A DNA stretch of 64,000 nucleotides from Vicia villosa (taxonomy: Eukaryota > Streptophyta > Magnoliopsida > Fabales > Fabaceae). Numbering within the stretch: the stretch's first letter is position 1; every line of letters starts with the position of its first letter. The translations under genes and the position numbers were made by a program. This document shows positions 13,234 through 26,845 of this stretch, piece after piece. The stretch is from positions 45,586,535 to 45,650,534 of the forward strand of contig NC_081182.1 of assembly GCF_029867415.1 (NCBI RefSeq), written 5' to 3'. The notes under the pieces are model-generated. The model was not told the origin of the DNA, ran no database searches, and saw only the letters and a list, made by a program, of their open reading frames with translations.

Positions 13234-14507
13234 TGTAATACGGTGGGAGAATTGACTTTGTTTTGTTATTTCGCAAAACATGTTGGGATAGCAAGAGTCG
13301 CCATCGACTTTTAGTTTATCCAATTAGGAAAGGCAAAAAGAACAGGAAAGACCTTTTGAAGGATTTTGAGTTCGGGGGGTAGGTTATACAAAGGAAATAT
13401 ATTAGCACCCTTTGTATCCATGGTTATCCATGGGCTCTTAATTGCTTAGGTCACTTGTTTTTGTTTGAATTGTTTGAAAAGTGTCGCATGTGTTTAGAAA
13501 AACAGTTTGTAAAAGAACTTTAACTTTGCAATGAAAGTGTAGTCTTTGAAATTGTTTTTGAAATAGGAGGTGTGAAAAGGTAATTTGAATTGTTTTGAAT
13601 TGAGCAAGCAGTTAGGAACTACCTACCCTAAGTTCGTAAGGTCGATCTTGTTCTTAAAGTCTTTCGTTTGGGAAAGAGGCTATCCATACCAATTGTTAGG
13701 CAGGTAGTCCTTTCATTGGATGTGAGGGACATCGAAGATTCATCGTATAGTCATTGAAGGAAACTTGTAGGGATACCATAGCTTTCGAAGGGACTATCAT
13801 CATTTAATCAAGGGACGAGATCATTTTAATAAAAGGCAACATCGAAGGGACTATGATCTTTAAATCAGAGGGACATGATGATTTTGAGTTGTAAGCGTCT
13901 TTGCTAAAGGTATCCCCACGTTCGAGGGACATGACCGTTTATAATTGAAAGACATCTAAGAGAGGTTACCCTAAAGGTGAGTGTGTGAACAAATAATAAG
14001 TGTGTTGTATTCAGATATTTATCTTGAAAATTAATGGTTAGCTATGTTCAATTTTAATCTTTCCATACAATCCTATTAACCATGCATCTAACAGTTATAA
14101 ACCGTTCATAGTATGCGGAAAGTAAATTGTGGAAAATAAAGCCCTAATTAAACTATTACATCCCGAAAAGCAGTTACATGATATGGAAAAAAATTGCGAA
14201 AAAACAAAAGGTCCTAATTAAAATTATTACACCCTATGAGAAGATACATAATGATAAAAAATATCGCGCAATAATAAAATAAATAGAATCCGTATAATCG
14301 AGAAAGAGGGAGAAGAAGAAGAATTAGAATTAAAGGTTAGAGGAAAAAAATCAGGATTAGAAACTGAAATTAGGGTTAGAACTACAAAAGGAACTTAAAC
14401 TAATTTTCTAACCTAATTATTATCTAATTACTAAATAAAATTAATTTAACCCTAAATTGTACTAATTTATTAAAATAAGAAAAATAAATTAAATTAAACA
14501 AACAAAA

Positions 14508-14559
<52 letters not shown>

Positions 14560-16600
14560 GACCTAAATATTTAACCTAAACCAACAAATTAAACCTAACT
14601 TAATTAACCTAAAACCAAATTATTTTACTAAATTAAAAAACTAAAACTAAATTATTTTACTAAATTAAAACCTAATACTAATTATTTTACTAAATTAAAA
14701 CCTAACAAAAAATTTTGTATAGTTAAAGAAGAAAGAAAAGAAAAGGGTTATATAAATAAAAAAAAAAAATTTGGAAAACTTGGCGCTTTATCCTGTGTGG
14801 TACATCTTTGATGGACTACGGTGCGCCTGCGGATCCATGCGCGTTGGATGAATGGAAGGAGCGATCAAACGACTGAGGGACTGAGGGTACACGATAAACA
14901 CGTGAACGACATGCAACTGAGCTGAAGAAGGAGGGCGCGCGCAACATTTTGAATTGGACCAATGAGATCTCGCCACGCATCATCTTCCTCGCTGCAACCG
15001 TCACCTTAGGCTTTACCCACAATTTTATCGTCACTAAAGCCTTTACCTACGGTTTTATCCCGTAGCTATATGACCTACAAATCATAAAACTCCAGATACG
15101 CAATATAAATTTGTTATGACGCCATGGATCGATTGGAATTGATCCTTTGAGTTTAATGGTACCACTTGTTTGGTCTAATTTTGCCTATTTAGCAAAGCCC
15201 TAATTTGAATCTATGAACCCTAACAATGGTGAATGCTTCGTTTTGCACCTAAGCTTCAATTAAACCATCCAGAAAGCATCGAACTTCATCACAAACACAA
15301 ATATATGGTTAAATTTAATTAAATATGCATGAAAGTATGAAATCGAAATTGAAACAAGAGTGTATAAACCGTGATCGTGTTTTTAGGTTTCCGGATGTAT
15401 GGATGACTTGTGAACGTCTGGAATGAATCAGAGGACACCAAGGAATACGTTGGGATGCTTTGAATTGCTTGAATCGAGCTAGAAACTTGACTGCAACTTC
15501 ACTTTTCCTCACGGTTTCTTGGCTCTTTGAATAGGGTTTTCTTTCAGATTTTTCGCCCCCTAGGCATTTGGCATTGTTATGCTTATATAATAGAAGAGTT
15601 TAGGTTAACAAATTTGCATCAAATCTCTTTGAATCATAGAATTGGAATTTGATTGAAAATTGGTTTCAATCTTTCTAAATTTGACTCAATCTCATTCCAT
15701 CTCTTTCCAATCTTGTTTATCACGAAATTTGTATCAAATATATGGAATTTGAGGATTGATTCTGATTGGAAACAAAATCCAAATCAAATCTTTTATATTT
15801 TCTTCAATTATTTGATTTAAATTGCAGTTTAAATGAATAAAAATTCAATAAAAATAGAATAAAAATCAAATAATTGTGGGATTGGGCTTGGACACTCTTG
15901 ATAACCTTAGAAGCAAGTTTGGGTTATAAAAGAATAGGCCCATTTGCAAGAAAATCAATTTTGGACCTTATTTGCTTCATGCACTTCTTCAAAAAATTGG
16001 CCAACTTCATCAATGCATAACTCCTTTAGTTTTTATGGTATGGAAGTGTTCTAGGACTTTTTGGAAAGCCCAAGTTGTCCTCTACAAGCCACTTTGGAAC
16101 CATTTTGGCATTTGAAGATTTTATCTTGATGATATTTGCCTTGACAAAAGATAGTTTTTTATTGACTTTCAAAAGGACTTGTAATGTTTTAGCTCATATC
16201 TTTCAAATGGTGCATTTTTTTTTGCCAAACCCTTAGTGAGACAAAGTTGTAGAGAATTGAATTTCCTTCCAAATGAGCATGCGTTGGGAAATTTTTGATA
16301 AAGTATGTGAAAGTTATGGCTGGTCAAAGTTTAGTTGACTTTTAGTCCAAAAACCCTAATTTAGAAACTTTGAGTTTTGTTGATTTCTAAACTTTCCTTG
16401 ATGAATCATGAACAACCCTTGATCAAATGATGAAAGTGACCTCATATACTCGATGTTGACCAAAAGTCCTAACTTTTGACTGTATGTTGACCACAGTTGA
16501 CTTTTAGGCCAAACTAGTCGACTGTTGACCATTGGAGCTTGAAGGGGTTGTTTGAACCAAAATGCCTTGAAATATGGAGGGAAAATTTTGGGGTATGACA
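13234..16600 (-). mobile_element. Ogre-like LTR C (minus strand, 3' LTR)
   Basis: Read on the minus strand it starts TGTCATACCCCAAAATTTTC at 16,600 and ends CACCGTATTACA at 13,234 (3,367 bp). It is similar along its whole length to LTR A, including the U3 block around AAAGTCAACTGTGGTCAA and the GAGCCCATGGATAACCATGG block near the 3' end. Its TATA region (minus) is near 15,585. A (TAA)n tract and AT-rich runs occupy 14,100-14,770. Confidence 0.85.
14505..14559. repeat. (AAT)n microsatellite
   Basis: About 17 uninterrupted AAT units inside LTR C. Confidence 0.95.
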
Positions 16601-16890
16601 GCTGCCCCTATTCAATTTTCTTAAACCTGAAGAGGTAGATAGGCTTATTCGCCTATCGAAATCTGAAGTTAGAAGGTGATTGAATACTTAAATACCCTGA
16701 AATTTGCACTCGCCGGTGCGTGAAGTGATGTTGGAGATGGGCTTATGGATTCCATCCAGATGTTGACGAGATACTATTGGAGATAGGCTTAGAGATTCCA
16801 TCCAGTTACTTTTGGAATGAAGTAGAGATCAGAACGAGTCATACATTAAATTATATTTGAGGACATAAACCAAGATGAGTCTGTGTTGGA
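16601..16890 (-). mobile_element. Truncated internal 3' end of the LTR C element
   Basis: Immediately right of LTR C is GCTGCCCCTATTCAA, the reverse complement of the Ogre polypurine tract. About 270 bp then resemble the Ogre 3' region (GGATGGAATCCATAAGCCCATCTCC on the minus strand, in pieces). Homology fades near 16,890, so the rest of this element is gone or was never copied here. Confidence 0.7.
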
Positions 16891-17499
16891 ATGTTCCCAA
16901 TAAATGTATTGAAAAATATTCCTCTTCCTTATATATCTGGTTTTTGATTTTGAAAGTCAATTCAAAAATTTTAAAAATGGAATTAAATTTCAATTTTCAA
17001 ATTTATTCGACAAAAATAGAGTTGAGTTGATTTTTTAAATTTAATTTCAAAATAGTTTTTTCATTAAAATTCAAAATTTTTAAAATAGGTTTATAATCCA
17101 TTTTTATTATTTTATTACTATAAGTTCACCATTAATGGTCACCGATTATTACTCCAACAACCATTATGACCATTGCCGATAATCGTTGACGGTCACAATC
17201 AATCATCACTATAATTACCACTTTATTCATTTATAATCATCAATCTAACCATCATATATTACTATGACTACCACCCTAGCCACATCAGGTCATCACTCCA
17301 TCCACATATCGCTACCAATAGCCATCAATGGTCATCACACTAACAATCAACCATCTGTCTATTACTGAGTACCATTGTAACCATTATCATATATGATGAC
17401 AAGAAAAAAAACAATTATGACCACCATCGACTATTGCTCGAACCATCACTTTGGCTACCATCGACCACATCCAACCACCACTTTATCTAGTTGACTTTT

Positions 17500-17680
17500 A
17501 TGTAATGCGGGTATGGGGCAGGGTGGGTATTAAGGTACCCGTGCCTGCACCCATTCCCGCTTATTTTAATGGGTAATTTCCCGTGCCCGTGCCCGTATCC
17601 ATTTTGCGGGTTCTTACCCTACCCGTTATGAACAATTTTTTAGAGGTACCCATAAGATTTGAGCCAAATTGCCATCCCTA
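17500..17680. mobile_element. hAT MITE fragment (right end only)
   Basis: The right terminus TTGCCATCCCTA (17,669-17,680) is identical to that of the MITE at 10,059-10,479, and the interior has the same CCCGTGCCCGT/GCGGGT character. The left inverted repeat is missing, so it is truncated. Confidence 0.7.
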
Positions 17681-17748
17681 ACAACTCTGCCGTTGAACAC
17701 CACTATGACCATTACTTACTACAGCTTTGGCCATTATTCCGACTATTA

Positions 17749-17928
17749 ATTTTTTGCTTTATGCTTTATGCACTCTGGTTCCTAGGGTAAAGAGGCCCTA
17801 GTAATCCAGAGTTTGTGCCGAGAGGTCATGGCGCTGACCAAGTATTGTCCCCATTCGGAATCGAACTTGGTATTCCCTAAACTTCGTCCTTAGCAAGAGA
17901 TCGTTTACCACTCGAGTCTAATTGCTTG
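17749..17928 (-). mobile_element. tRNA-derived SINE with 16-bp target duplication
   Basis: A 180-bp insertion flanked by perfect 16-bp direct repeats ATTATTCCGACTATTA (17,733-17,748 and 17,929-17,944). On the minus strand the head contains an A-box-like GAGTGGTAAACGATCTC and a B box AGTTCGATTCC, as in a tRNA-related pol III promoter. The body follows, then a hairpin (CTCTGG...TAGGG / CCCTA...CCAGAG) and an A-rich tail (poly-T at 17,751 on plus). These are all SINE hallmarks. The family name is not known to me. Confidence 0.85.
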
Positions 17929-18262
17929 ATTATTCCGACTATTATTTTAAACACCCTCAATCACCACCATAAAATGTCACTTTAACTACTATTGATCACC
18001 CCCTTATACTATCCATAACCATCACTTTTATTAATATTCTTTTAAGTAAATATATTATATATTGTAAGGTTTCAACTATTTAACAAACTTAATAGTATGA
18101 ATTATTTGAATTAAGATCTATTTAAGATGAATATTTACTTTTATGTTTATGTTTAAATTGATTTGACTTTTGAAAATTTTAAACTTAAAGAATTTCATAG
18201 ATAAGCACATTTTCTTTTCATATGACAATTTTTTTATAGACTTACATAGAATGAAAATCTAA

Positions 18263-19360
18263 AAATATCTATTGAAAACCCCAAAATATTTTTTGGAGAT
18301 GCATCTCCGAAAACATAAAAAAATTAAGATTTTTGTTAATTTGGAGATGCTTATCCGAAAACACAAAAAAAAAAGGAAGTTTGGTTAATTCGGATATGCA
18401 TATCCGAAAACACTCCAAAAAATTAAAAAATTTAGGATATTGATTAATTCGGATATCTTAAAATTGATAATTTATAAGTTATGCATAATAATAATGATAA
18501 TTATACTGTTCATATTTATATTCTAATTCCAATTATAAATTAAAAAATAAAATTCGTAAAAAATTTCATTATTTTTTTGATAAATTTCATATTAATAATT
18601 ACTAAAATTATAACTAATACACAAAAATTAGGATTATATAAAAAATAAATACATTAATAATTATTCAACAAAAATTTAAAATAAAAGAGATCAAAAAGAT
18701 TAAAATTATTTACTACTTTATTCATATTTTAATATAAATTTCGAATTACATAATTTTTCAAAATAATAAATAAAAATCACAAATATAAAAATTATTTTAG
18801 TAAATAATTATGATAAAAAGTCATTTATTTATAAAATAATTTTTAACTTTAAAATTGTTTAGGAAATTTTGTTTATAAAATGATTTTTTTTAACTATACA
18901 ATTGTTTTTGAAAATTAGTTTATGAAATGCTTTTTTTATGTATCATAAAAAATAAGAAATAAATATCTTTATTATTATTATTAATTATATATATTTAACT
19001 AAGGTGTTAATTAAAATATTTATTAAGCTAATATTATTATTATTATTATATCTTGATTATAATGATATATATTTAATAAATATTTTAATTAATATAATTA
19101 ATTATACTATTAATTGTATTGATTCACTTGATTTTAATTTTTTAATAAGTATTAAGTTCTTTTGAATATGCATATCTAAAATAATCTCAAGATCAAAATT
19201 GAAATATTTAAAATATGCTTTTTCCAAAAAAAAAAAGTGTTTTTAGATATCCATTTTTGAAATAACTTTTTTTCTTCTAAAAAACGCCTTCAAATATACA
19301 TTATACACTCCAAAATATAAGAATATTTTGAAATTTTTACCACGGGTTGCTAAGAAATCT
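18263..19360. mobile_element. Decayed palindrome-bearing fold-back element (copy 4)
   Basis: AT-rich, with short palindromes near each end: GGAGATGCATCTCC (18,292-18,311), a mutated copy at 18,341-18,361, CGGATATGCATATCCG (18,388-18,410) and GAATATGCATATCT (19,160-19,182). The right end, read inward, GATTTCTTAGCAACCC, resembles the termini of the other palindrome elements. The left end is only roughly similar. I could not fix a target duplication, so the boundaries are approximate. Confidence 0.45.
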
Positions 19361-19669
19361 ATATAAAAAAATTATTATTTTTTTATTTTTGGTGAATTCT
19401 TATCTACTCAACACAAAAAGTAGGGTAGAGTTACCGTTAATGTAAAATGGATTGGAAACAACTAAATACTATACTATTTAATAAATAATTAAATAGAATA
19501 AAATTAAATGATGTAATGTGATTGGTGAAATGTACATTACCCGACCTCCTGTAAGGAAAATACTTAGATGGACACAACCATAACACCTGTACTTACACAC
19601 AACCAATCATATTTTTTTTATTAATTAAAAATTAAAAATAAAATTGTCTCTCTCCTCTTTTATCTCAAC

Positions 19670-20284
<615 letters not shown>

Positions 20285-20536
20285 ATCTCAACCACCCCAT
20301 GATGCCAATTAAAAACGAAATTAAAATTTAAATAAATTTATATTCTCTCTTTTTATTGGTTGTGCCTAAAAAATTGGATTTAGGTACGTGTCCATGCAAG
20401 TATTTCTTCCTGTAGAGAAGTTGTCCCTTTTATTTTACCCAGGCCGTGATAGGGCACCACTTCGCAGTTTGCACCCACAATCCACAGAGACGCTGTCATC
20501 GCTGTCGTAAATTAGAGAAACTTCCAGTTTGCTGAA

Positions 20537-22118
20537 ATGGCGCTAGCAGCACTCCCTCTATTCTCTAATCCTCCATGCCATTGCTCTTCTTCTATAACAA
20601 CCTTTCTTCCTTCACATTCTCGTCATCTTCCAACCCAACCCTTCATCTCCCCACTCACCAAATCACAACCACCAAACAGCAACTATTTCCTTTCCCAATC
20701 TCGTCCCTCCACCCACTGCCGCTGCACTTCCCACACGCCCAATCTCGACTTCCAATACGGTAAATAAATTTCTCACACGCATTTTCTCAAACACCTTATA
20801 AGCAATCATCTTACTATTATTTTTTGTTTCATTTGCAGTCAGACTTGTCACTTTGTTTCAAGAAATCGGTATCAGCTTTGAGAAAACCAATTTGCTCTTG
20901 AGCAATGCTTCCGAACTGACCTCGATACAACTAGATTTATTGCGGGATCGCATTCTTTCTTTAAAATCTCTTGGGTTAGGTCGTATGTCCATCAATCACA
21001 TAGTTATAAAGCAGTTAAATATGCTAACTTCAAATGAAATTGACCCATTGTTAAACTTTTTGAGAAATGAATTGCAAGGACAGGTTGAGAAAGCTAAGGT
21101 GAAACGTCTTTTATCGGCTAATGAGCCGAAAGAATTATCTGATTTTCTTCAGAAGGTTCAATTGCTTATTGACAGTGGAATTGGGGTTGATAAGATTGCA
21201 CATGTGCTTAACAGAGTGAGTTTGTCAAAGGCAATTTGTCATAGGTCAATGGAAGAAATTGAAAGAGTAATTAGTTTCTTAAAACCATTTGGTGGCGTTG
21301 ATTTGATTGTGAAGCGCCCTTCAACTCTCAACTATGATTTGGATAGTCAGCTGAAACCGAGAATCAGGGTTCTTACTGAGTTAAGTGGCGGAGATGAGGA
21401 TAGTGTTGGGAAAGTGCTGAATAAGTACCCTAAGATCTTGAATTTTAGGGCGGAACGTCTTGAGGAACATATAGAGTTCTTGAGGTCTTTTGCAGAACTT
21501 GATGATCAACAAATATTTAAGATAGTGTTGGTGTATCCAGCTATCTTCTCTAATAGTAGAGAGAGGAAACTGCGTCCTAGAATACAATTTCTCAAGGATT
21601 GTGGATTAGACTCGAGCGCTGATATCTTTAAATTCTTTATCAAAGCACCGGTGTTTTTGGGCCTTTCGTTCCGCAATAACCTTGCTTATAAGCTTGTGTT
21701 TTTGGTCAAGATTGGATATGAATATAGGACAAAAGAGTTGGCAATGGCGATCGCGGCTTCTACTAGAATAAGCTGTGCGAATATGCAGAAGATGGTGAGT
21801 GTATACTTGAATTACGGGTTGTCGTCTGAAGACATTTTTGCTATGAGTAAGAAGCATCCACCGACACTGCAGTGTGATCATGCCTCGTTGGAGAAGAAGA
21901 TTAAGTATTTGACAGAGGAGATGGATCGTGACATTCAGGAGTTGTTGGATTTTCCTGCATTTCTTGGATACAAGTTAGATGACAGAATTAAGTATAGGTA
22001 TGAAATAAAGAAGGATTCATGTGAGGGACAAATGTCTGTCAAGAAGCTTTTAACTGTTTCGAATAAGAACTTCGCCGCTCGGCTGAAAAAGGCTTCTGTA
22101 AAATCTAAATTGGAATAA
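20537..22118 (+). CDS. mTERF-domain protein, organelle-targeted (two exons)
   Basis: Mitochondrial transcription termination factor family protein. In plants these bind organelle nucleic acid and act in chloroplast or mitochondrial transcription, transcript maturation or splicing. Exon 1 is 20,537-20,759, the intron 20,760-20,838 (GT...TTTGCAG, 79 bp), exon 2 20,839-22,118, giving about 500 residues. The first ~70 residues are Ser/Thr/Pro-rich and nearly without acidic residues, like a plastid or mitochondrial transit peptide. The rest is a series of ~30-residue helical mTERF repeats with the recurrent proline pattern (VLNKYPKILNF, IVLVYPAIF, MSKKHPPTL, LLDFPAFLGY). The frame is open throughout. 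The start AAATGGCG is the first ATG of exon 1, so it is preferred. Length and composition resemble Arabidopsis mTERF8/pTAC15, but I cannot confirm orthology. The splice is inferred because the frame joins exactly (phase 1, giving GTC). Confidence 0.9.
20760..20838 (+). other. Intron of the mTERF gene
   Basis: 79 bp, GTAAATAAATTT donor side, T-rich, ATTTGCAG acceptor. Exon 1 has length 223, so one base carries over and joins TC to form a Val codon in the frame of exon 2. Confidence 0.85.
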
Positions 22119-23882
22119 AGGTGAACAAATGACTTTTTCTTTTTCCTTGTACATTAGTTTTGCTGTCCTTAGTTATTTTGTTGTATTCCTTATGACTCAA
22201 GGCCTTTCATCCTAAAATAAGTTTAAGAAGAAGAGTATATTTTGTTGATAGAAGAGAAGAATAAAAAAATAAAGTGACATCAAGACAATAATGTGTTTTA
22301 GAAGTAGCCTAGTTCTACTGTAAAATTATTTATTACTCACTAACAACTGCTGCTAATATTTCCTGCTTTGCTGTGAATATACCAACCAATCCATACATGA
22401 CTTTAGTGTATGTTTCTGTTGCTAATATTTTCGGTTTTTTACGATTTCGATTTAATTTGATTCGGTTTTACGGTTTTCTATTAAACCGGTTCAATTTGAA
22501 CACCCTAATTGGAATCAGATCTAAATTATATATTAATATTCATATTTACCTCTCCAATAGCCGGAATAGAAAAATATATAGAAATATAATAGAAAGCCCC
22601 TCAGTAACGTGTGAAATAGCATAGAACGTTGTTTGTCACAAAAGCAAAAAGCTTTTAACCGCCCATTCCATTTGTGTTGTTTTACTGATTTGGCCTGTCT
22701 CAGCACAATCTCCTCTTTTTTATTTTCTCTAACGAAAACAATAGAAGGAAACGTGTGGAATATTTGCTCACACAAGAGCACGAAAACTAATTAACCAAGA
22801 AAAGTGGTCACACTGTAATCATGTTATTTGAATATTTTGGATAAAACATGGGGAGCTCGTTTGAAAATCTTGTACCTTGAATTTTGCATGCAATAAAAAG
22901 TGTATATGGACCACGGTTCTAGATTGAATGGATTATGGATGCCTCAAGATAGAGGGAGGAGACCTAAATGAAAATGAAAAGAAGACATTTGGTCAATTCC
23001 TCAAACAAATGGGCCCAAATATTGCCACTCCCCTATTCCAAAATGAAAATTTAGTTTGACTATTTTGTATAAATTAAGAAAATAAATAATGTTTTTTATT
23101 AAATTATTTTTATAAAGTATTAATGTATTCATTATTGTCTTAAATACAAAATAATATATATAATATTAAAGTGATAAAATATTAAATCTTTGAATTAAAT
23201 AGAAAGTAAAATATATAATCTGAAAGTGATTAAATATTGAAACTTTGTTTCGGAAAAAAAAAGTGAAGTGATTTATCGCATTAATGGATTTTATAAAAAT
23301 GGAGTTTTTCATTGAATTTTTAAAAATGGATTTTATTGTTTTTTAAAATATTACAAGGTTGTATATTTGTTTTTTTTAACTGAAAGACTAATTTTGACAT
23401 TTTATTACATAAACATATATTATTGTAGATCAAAATATAGTTGAAATCGTAATTTTTCAAAAAATTATATCCTAAAAATAATTTTTATGAAAAACTATTG
23501 AAATAACTTCAAGATTAAGTGATTTTTTTAAAAATTTTTGATATCCAAAAAAAGTTTCAATAAAATGATAAAATATCTAAAATAACATTTTAAAAATAAC
23601 TATTCAAACTAAAATTACATTTGAAGCCTTTTAGAAATTTTTTTTAAATTTTTTTTTACACAATTATATAATACTAAAAAAATTATTTTTAAATAAAAGA
23701 CAAAACAAACATACCCCAAAAAAAAGTAATCTCACAAGTGAATTTAACATGTTTTCACTCAAAACTTTGAAATGTTCCATATACACAACTTCTCAATTAT
23801 ATGTTCTTAATATTTAATGTGAAATTTTTAATTCATATTTGATATATTAGGACAATAATTAAGCTTTATCATGCTAAGTAAA
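22119..23882. other. Intergenic, 3' side of the mTERF gene
   Basis: Holds the presumed mTERF 3' UTR (possible AATAAA signals at about 22,259-22,272), then AT-rich DNA with short homopolymers. No domain, RNA gene or clear transposon end was seen. Confidence 0.6.
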
Positions 23883-24690
23883 GTCAGCTACATGGATTAA
23901 TTCTTATCGTAATGTTTTATTCAGAATAATACTTTTATCTAAATTGCTAATCTCAAAATTTTTCTTAATAATTTATCTTATGCTTTTTTTCAGATTTTCT
24001 TTTATCTCTAGTTGTTTGACTCTTCTTCGTCTAATTCACTCTCTTTACTGTATAATCTACATGCCTTCTCTTTACGTGTTCAAACCACCTAAGTCTATTT
24101 TCACCATCTTTTTCTTTTCTACTATAGGTGTTGCCCCAACATTCCTTAATATTATCATTTCTAATCTTATAATCATGTTTAATTTTGTCACAACAACATA
24201 ACATCCCCATCTCTGCTACACTTACTTTATTTTCGTGTTGATTTTAACCGTCTAACATTCAATCCCGTACAAGATCGCAGGTCCTACCGCAATCTAGTAA
24301 AATCTTCCCTTAATTTAAGTGGTACTTTTATGTCACATAAAACCTCTGAAGTCCTCCTTCATTTTTATCCATTCCGTTTGAATTTGATGATTTAAATTAT
24401 ATTCTAATTCTCCACCTTTTTGTATTAAGAACCCAAAATATTTAAAATACGTAACTTGTGGGAAGATATGGTCTCAAACTTTCACCTTTAAGTTAAAAAC
24501 GTTTATTTTTTTTGCTGAACTTATATTTCATATACTCCGTCCTACTCTACTTAGGTGAAAATCATGTGTTTCTAAAGCTCGTCTCCAAATTTTCAACCTC
24601 TCATTTAAATCCTCCTCCGACTCTCTAAACAGGCCTTTATCATTTGCAAATATCATACATCTCAGTTATGCCCACAGTCCAACTCTACCA
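23883..24690 (-). pseudogene. LINE reverse-transcriptase C-terminal remnant
   Basis: On the minus strand, broken frames spell the tail of a plant non-LTR retrotransposon polyprotein. There is a region near 24,540-24,640 similar to the RT thumb (RRALETHDFHLSRVG-like), then near 24,060-24,160 the very recognisable RNDNIKE...VGATPIVEK and NRLRWFEHVKRRHVD motifs, and an ending close to the NPCS/HVADPT-type terminus at about 23,890. Many stops and frame changes show that it is old. Motifs are compared from memory of plant LINE-type proteins. Confidence 0.7.
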
Positions 24691-24739
24691 TTTAAATTCT
24701 TCTTCTTGAGAGTTTTTACTATATCAGATGTGAGTTTTT

Positions 24740-25960
24740 TCAGAGGTTATGCCCACAAACCTTCTAACAACATAACACGAGTTTTAAAACGACTATCCTC
24801 CAAACCAAACATAAGATTTTACACCAGAAGAATCTTATAACCAAGCAGAGCTTTACACCAGGCTAAACTTAAGAACCAAACAGAGATTTTAATAGACAAT
24901 CTTACGAACCAAACAAGAGCTTTTACACTGGGCTAAACTCACAAAACAAACAAAGATTTTAATGGACGATCTCACAAACCAAACAAGAGATTTTACCGGT
25001 TTAGCTCATGAACCAAACAACAACTTCTCACAAAAGATAATACACAAGAGACAAAGTCTTTTTGATTAAATTACAAGAATAGCCCTAACACTAGAACAAA
25101 AAATCTCATTGTTATATTTCACTCTTAAAGCATTTAGGAAATTTAGTGCAAGAGAAAGAAATAAAATAGAGAGATTAGAAAATGAGAAAGTATGTAAAAA
25201 TATATTTTCTAGTGTGTATTAAAAAGGAGGAGAAATCCTTTATTTATAGGAAAAAATTAGCTCAAAAATAAAAAAGATCCACTGGCTTTTAACTACTCTA
25301 ATCAATTATATTATAGGGTTAATCGATTATGAGCTTCAAAATACGACAACCCTAATTCCTAAAAAGGAAATTCTACAACGAATAATGCCATAATTGATTA
25401 GGAGTGTTCTTAATATATTAAGAAGTCTTATGTCTTGCACTAATTTATTCGTTAATGTCCCTAATTGATTAGGAAGTGTATACAAGTTTCCTAGATGATT
25501 AGGAACACCTTTGGTCAATCCCATAAGCACCTTGATGGTCCTTTATAGATTTTAAGGTGTTTTTAGCAAATTTAGAGAGGTTTAAAAAATCTTTAGGTAG
25601 TGTATGCTTTGCCTTAGTAATTTAAGAAATACTATAATATCTTTATAATACTCTGACTCAGATACTAACCAATTAAGCTTTCACACTTCCTCTCTTTCAG
25701 AATCTTTGAAGCTTCAAGATCGCTTAGCTGATTCATCCCTGACTCAACACTTCATCTAGGACTTAATTTCTTATAATTTGTGAGGCTTGATAGAGCTTCT
25801 TGATTGATATCATCATGAGATATTACTTAACTATAGATCATCAGGGATTCTATTGAACGTCATTTGATATTAGGTGTTGTCCTTAGAGAGGTTGACTTTG
25901 ATATCTTGATTTTCCAAACAGAACATCTTTATCTTGATACAACATATTGATCATTACTTC
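24740..25960 (-). mobile_element. Probable LTR fragment, minus strand, with degenerate ~40-bp repeats
   Basis: 24,780-25,030 repeats variants of ACCAAACAAGAGATTTTA and GGCTAAACTCACAAACC five or six times. On the minus strand a TATA box (CCTATAAATAAAGG, about 25,236-25,250) and several AATCGATTA/CTAATTGATTAGG words resemble SIRE/Maximus-type copia LTRs. Boundaries and class are uncertain. Confidence 0.4.
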
Positions 25961-26502
25961 TAATGAATACTTCACATCATAGTGTTGTCAATATCAAAAT
26001 CATTGTGATCATCTTACTATTGCAGACACTATACTTGCAAGCACATAGATCTACAACTTGTAGGCACATGAAATTGATCTTCCTCCTATTCATATTATTA
26101 CTAGTTCCATATATTTTTCAACAAGTGTGCCCATATTTCATGATCCAAAGCGAATCCTACATATGAACTAACTTCTTTACTCACACTCATTTAAGAAAAT
26201 ATGAAAACACTAACTTATTTTTCACCACATCCAACGACGATACATTAGTTTTTGCTCTTTTGACACATACTCAAGTCATACAACATATTGTTTCCAGAAA
26301 ATAATCTAGCAATCACGTTATTTCATAATTGATCCATCTTAGAGAATCAATAAAAATTTACGCTAGCTTTCGTCGACCTAATATAACCTCGATTTTTATC
26401 TTGGTTTGGAGCTGACTATGCATATCAAATCTAGCATATTGTAGAATTCATACTTCACATAGAAATCACAAATAACATTAATTAAAAAAACAAATAAAAA
26501 AA

Positions 26503-26845
26503 TACACTCCATGTTCTGGATTATAATATCAACTTTTATTTTTGTTTTTCTTCGATATAAATTATCTTCGAATTATACGTGTGAAAATGATTTCTTTACA
26601 AAATTAATGTTTGAATTTTATAACTGACAAGTACAAATCATTTTTCTTCTTTTTATATTATTCTAAAAAGAATTATATAAAATGAACACAAAGTTTTTAT
26701 AAATTTATTATTACAACTATTTTTTTGAATATCAATTAAATTTCGAGAAGTCTTATAAAATAATAAATAATTAATATTATATTAAAATTTGAATAAATTA
26801 TTCTGTTTTTACAAATTGACCTATCAGTATAGAGGAGGAAGTACT
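26503..26845. mobile_element. Degenerate Stowaway-like MITE
   Basis: The left edge CACTCCATGTTCTGGATTATAA and the right edge GACCTATCAGTATAGAGGAGG (inverted: CCTCCTCTATACTGATAGGTC) resemble the CTCCCTCCGT...AAGTCAA termini of Tc1/mariner Stowaway elements, with TA next to each end. The interior is AT-rich. Similarity to the consensus is loose. Confidence 0.35.

Larger units (their letters stand above)
17110..18015. repeat. Degenerate ACC/ATC-rich low-complexity tract
   Basis: Roughly 700 bp made of variants of ACCATCAC, ACCATTATGACC and CACTATG. The plus strand is poor in G. It looks like an old simple-sequence expansion that has drifted. It is interrupted by a hAT fragment (17,500-17,680) and a SINE (17,749-17,928). 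No coding frame of note. Confidence 0.7.

Noticed and set aside
14788..15034. Short minus-strand frames in a GC-richer patch
   Set aside because: They are in the transcribed part of LTR C, overlap in different phases and show no domain.
24530..24545. ATACTCCGTCCTACTC as a Stowaway terminus
   Set aside because: It lies within the LINE remnant, reads as part of its RT peptide on the minus strand, and has no partner terminus.
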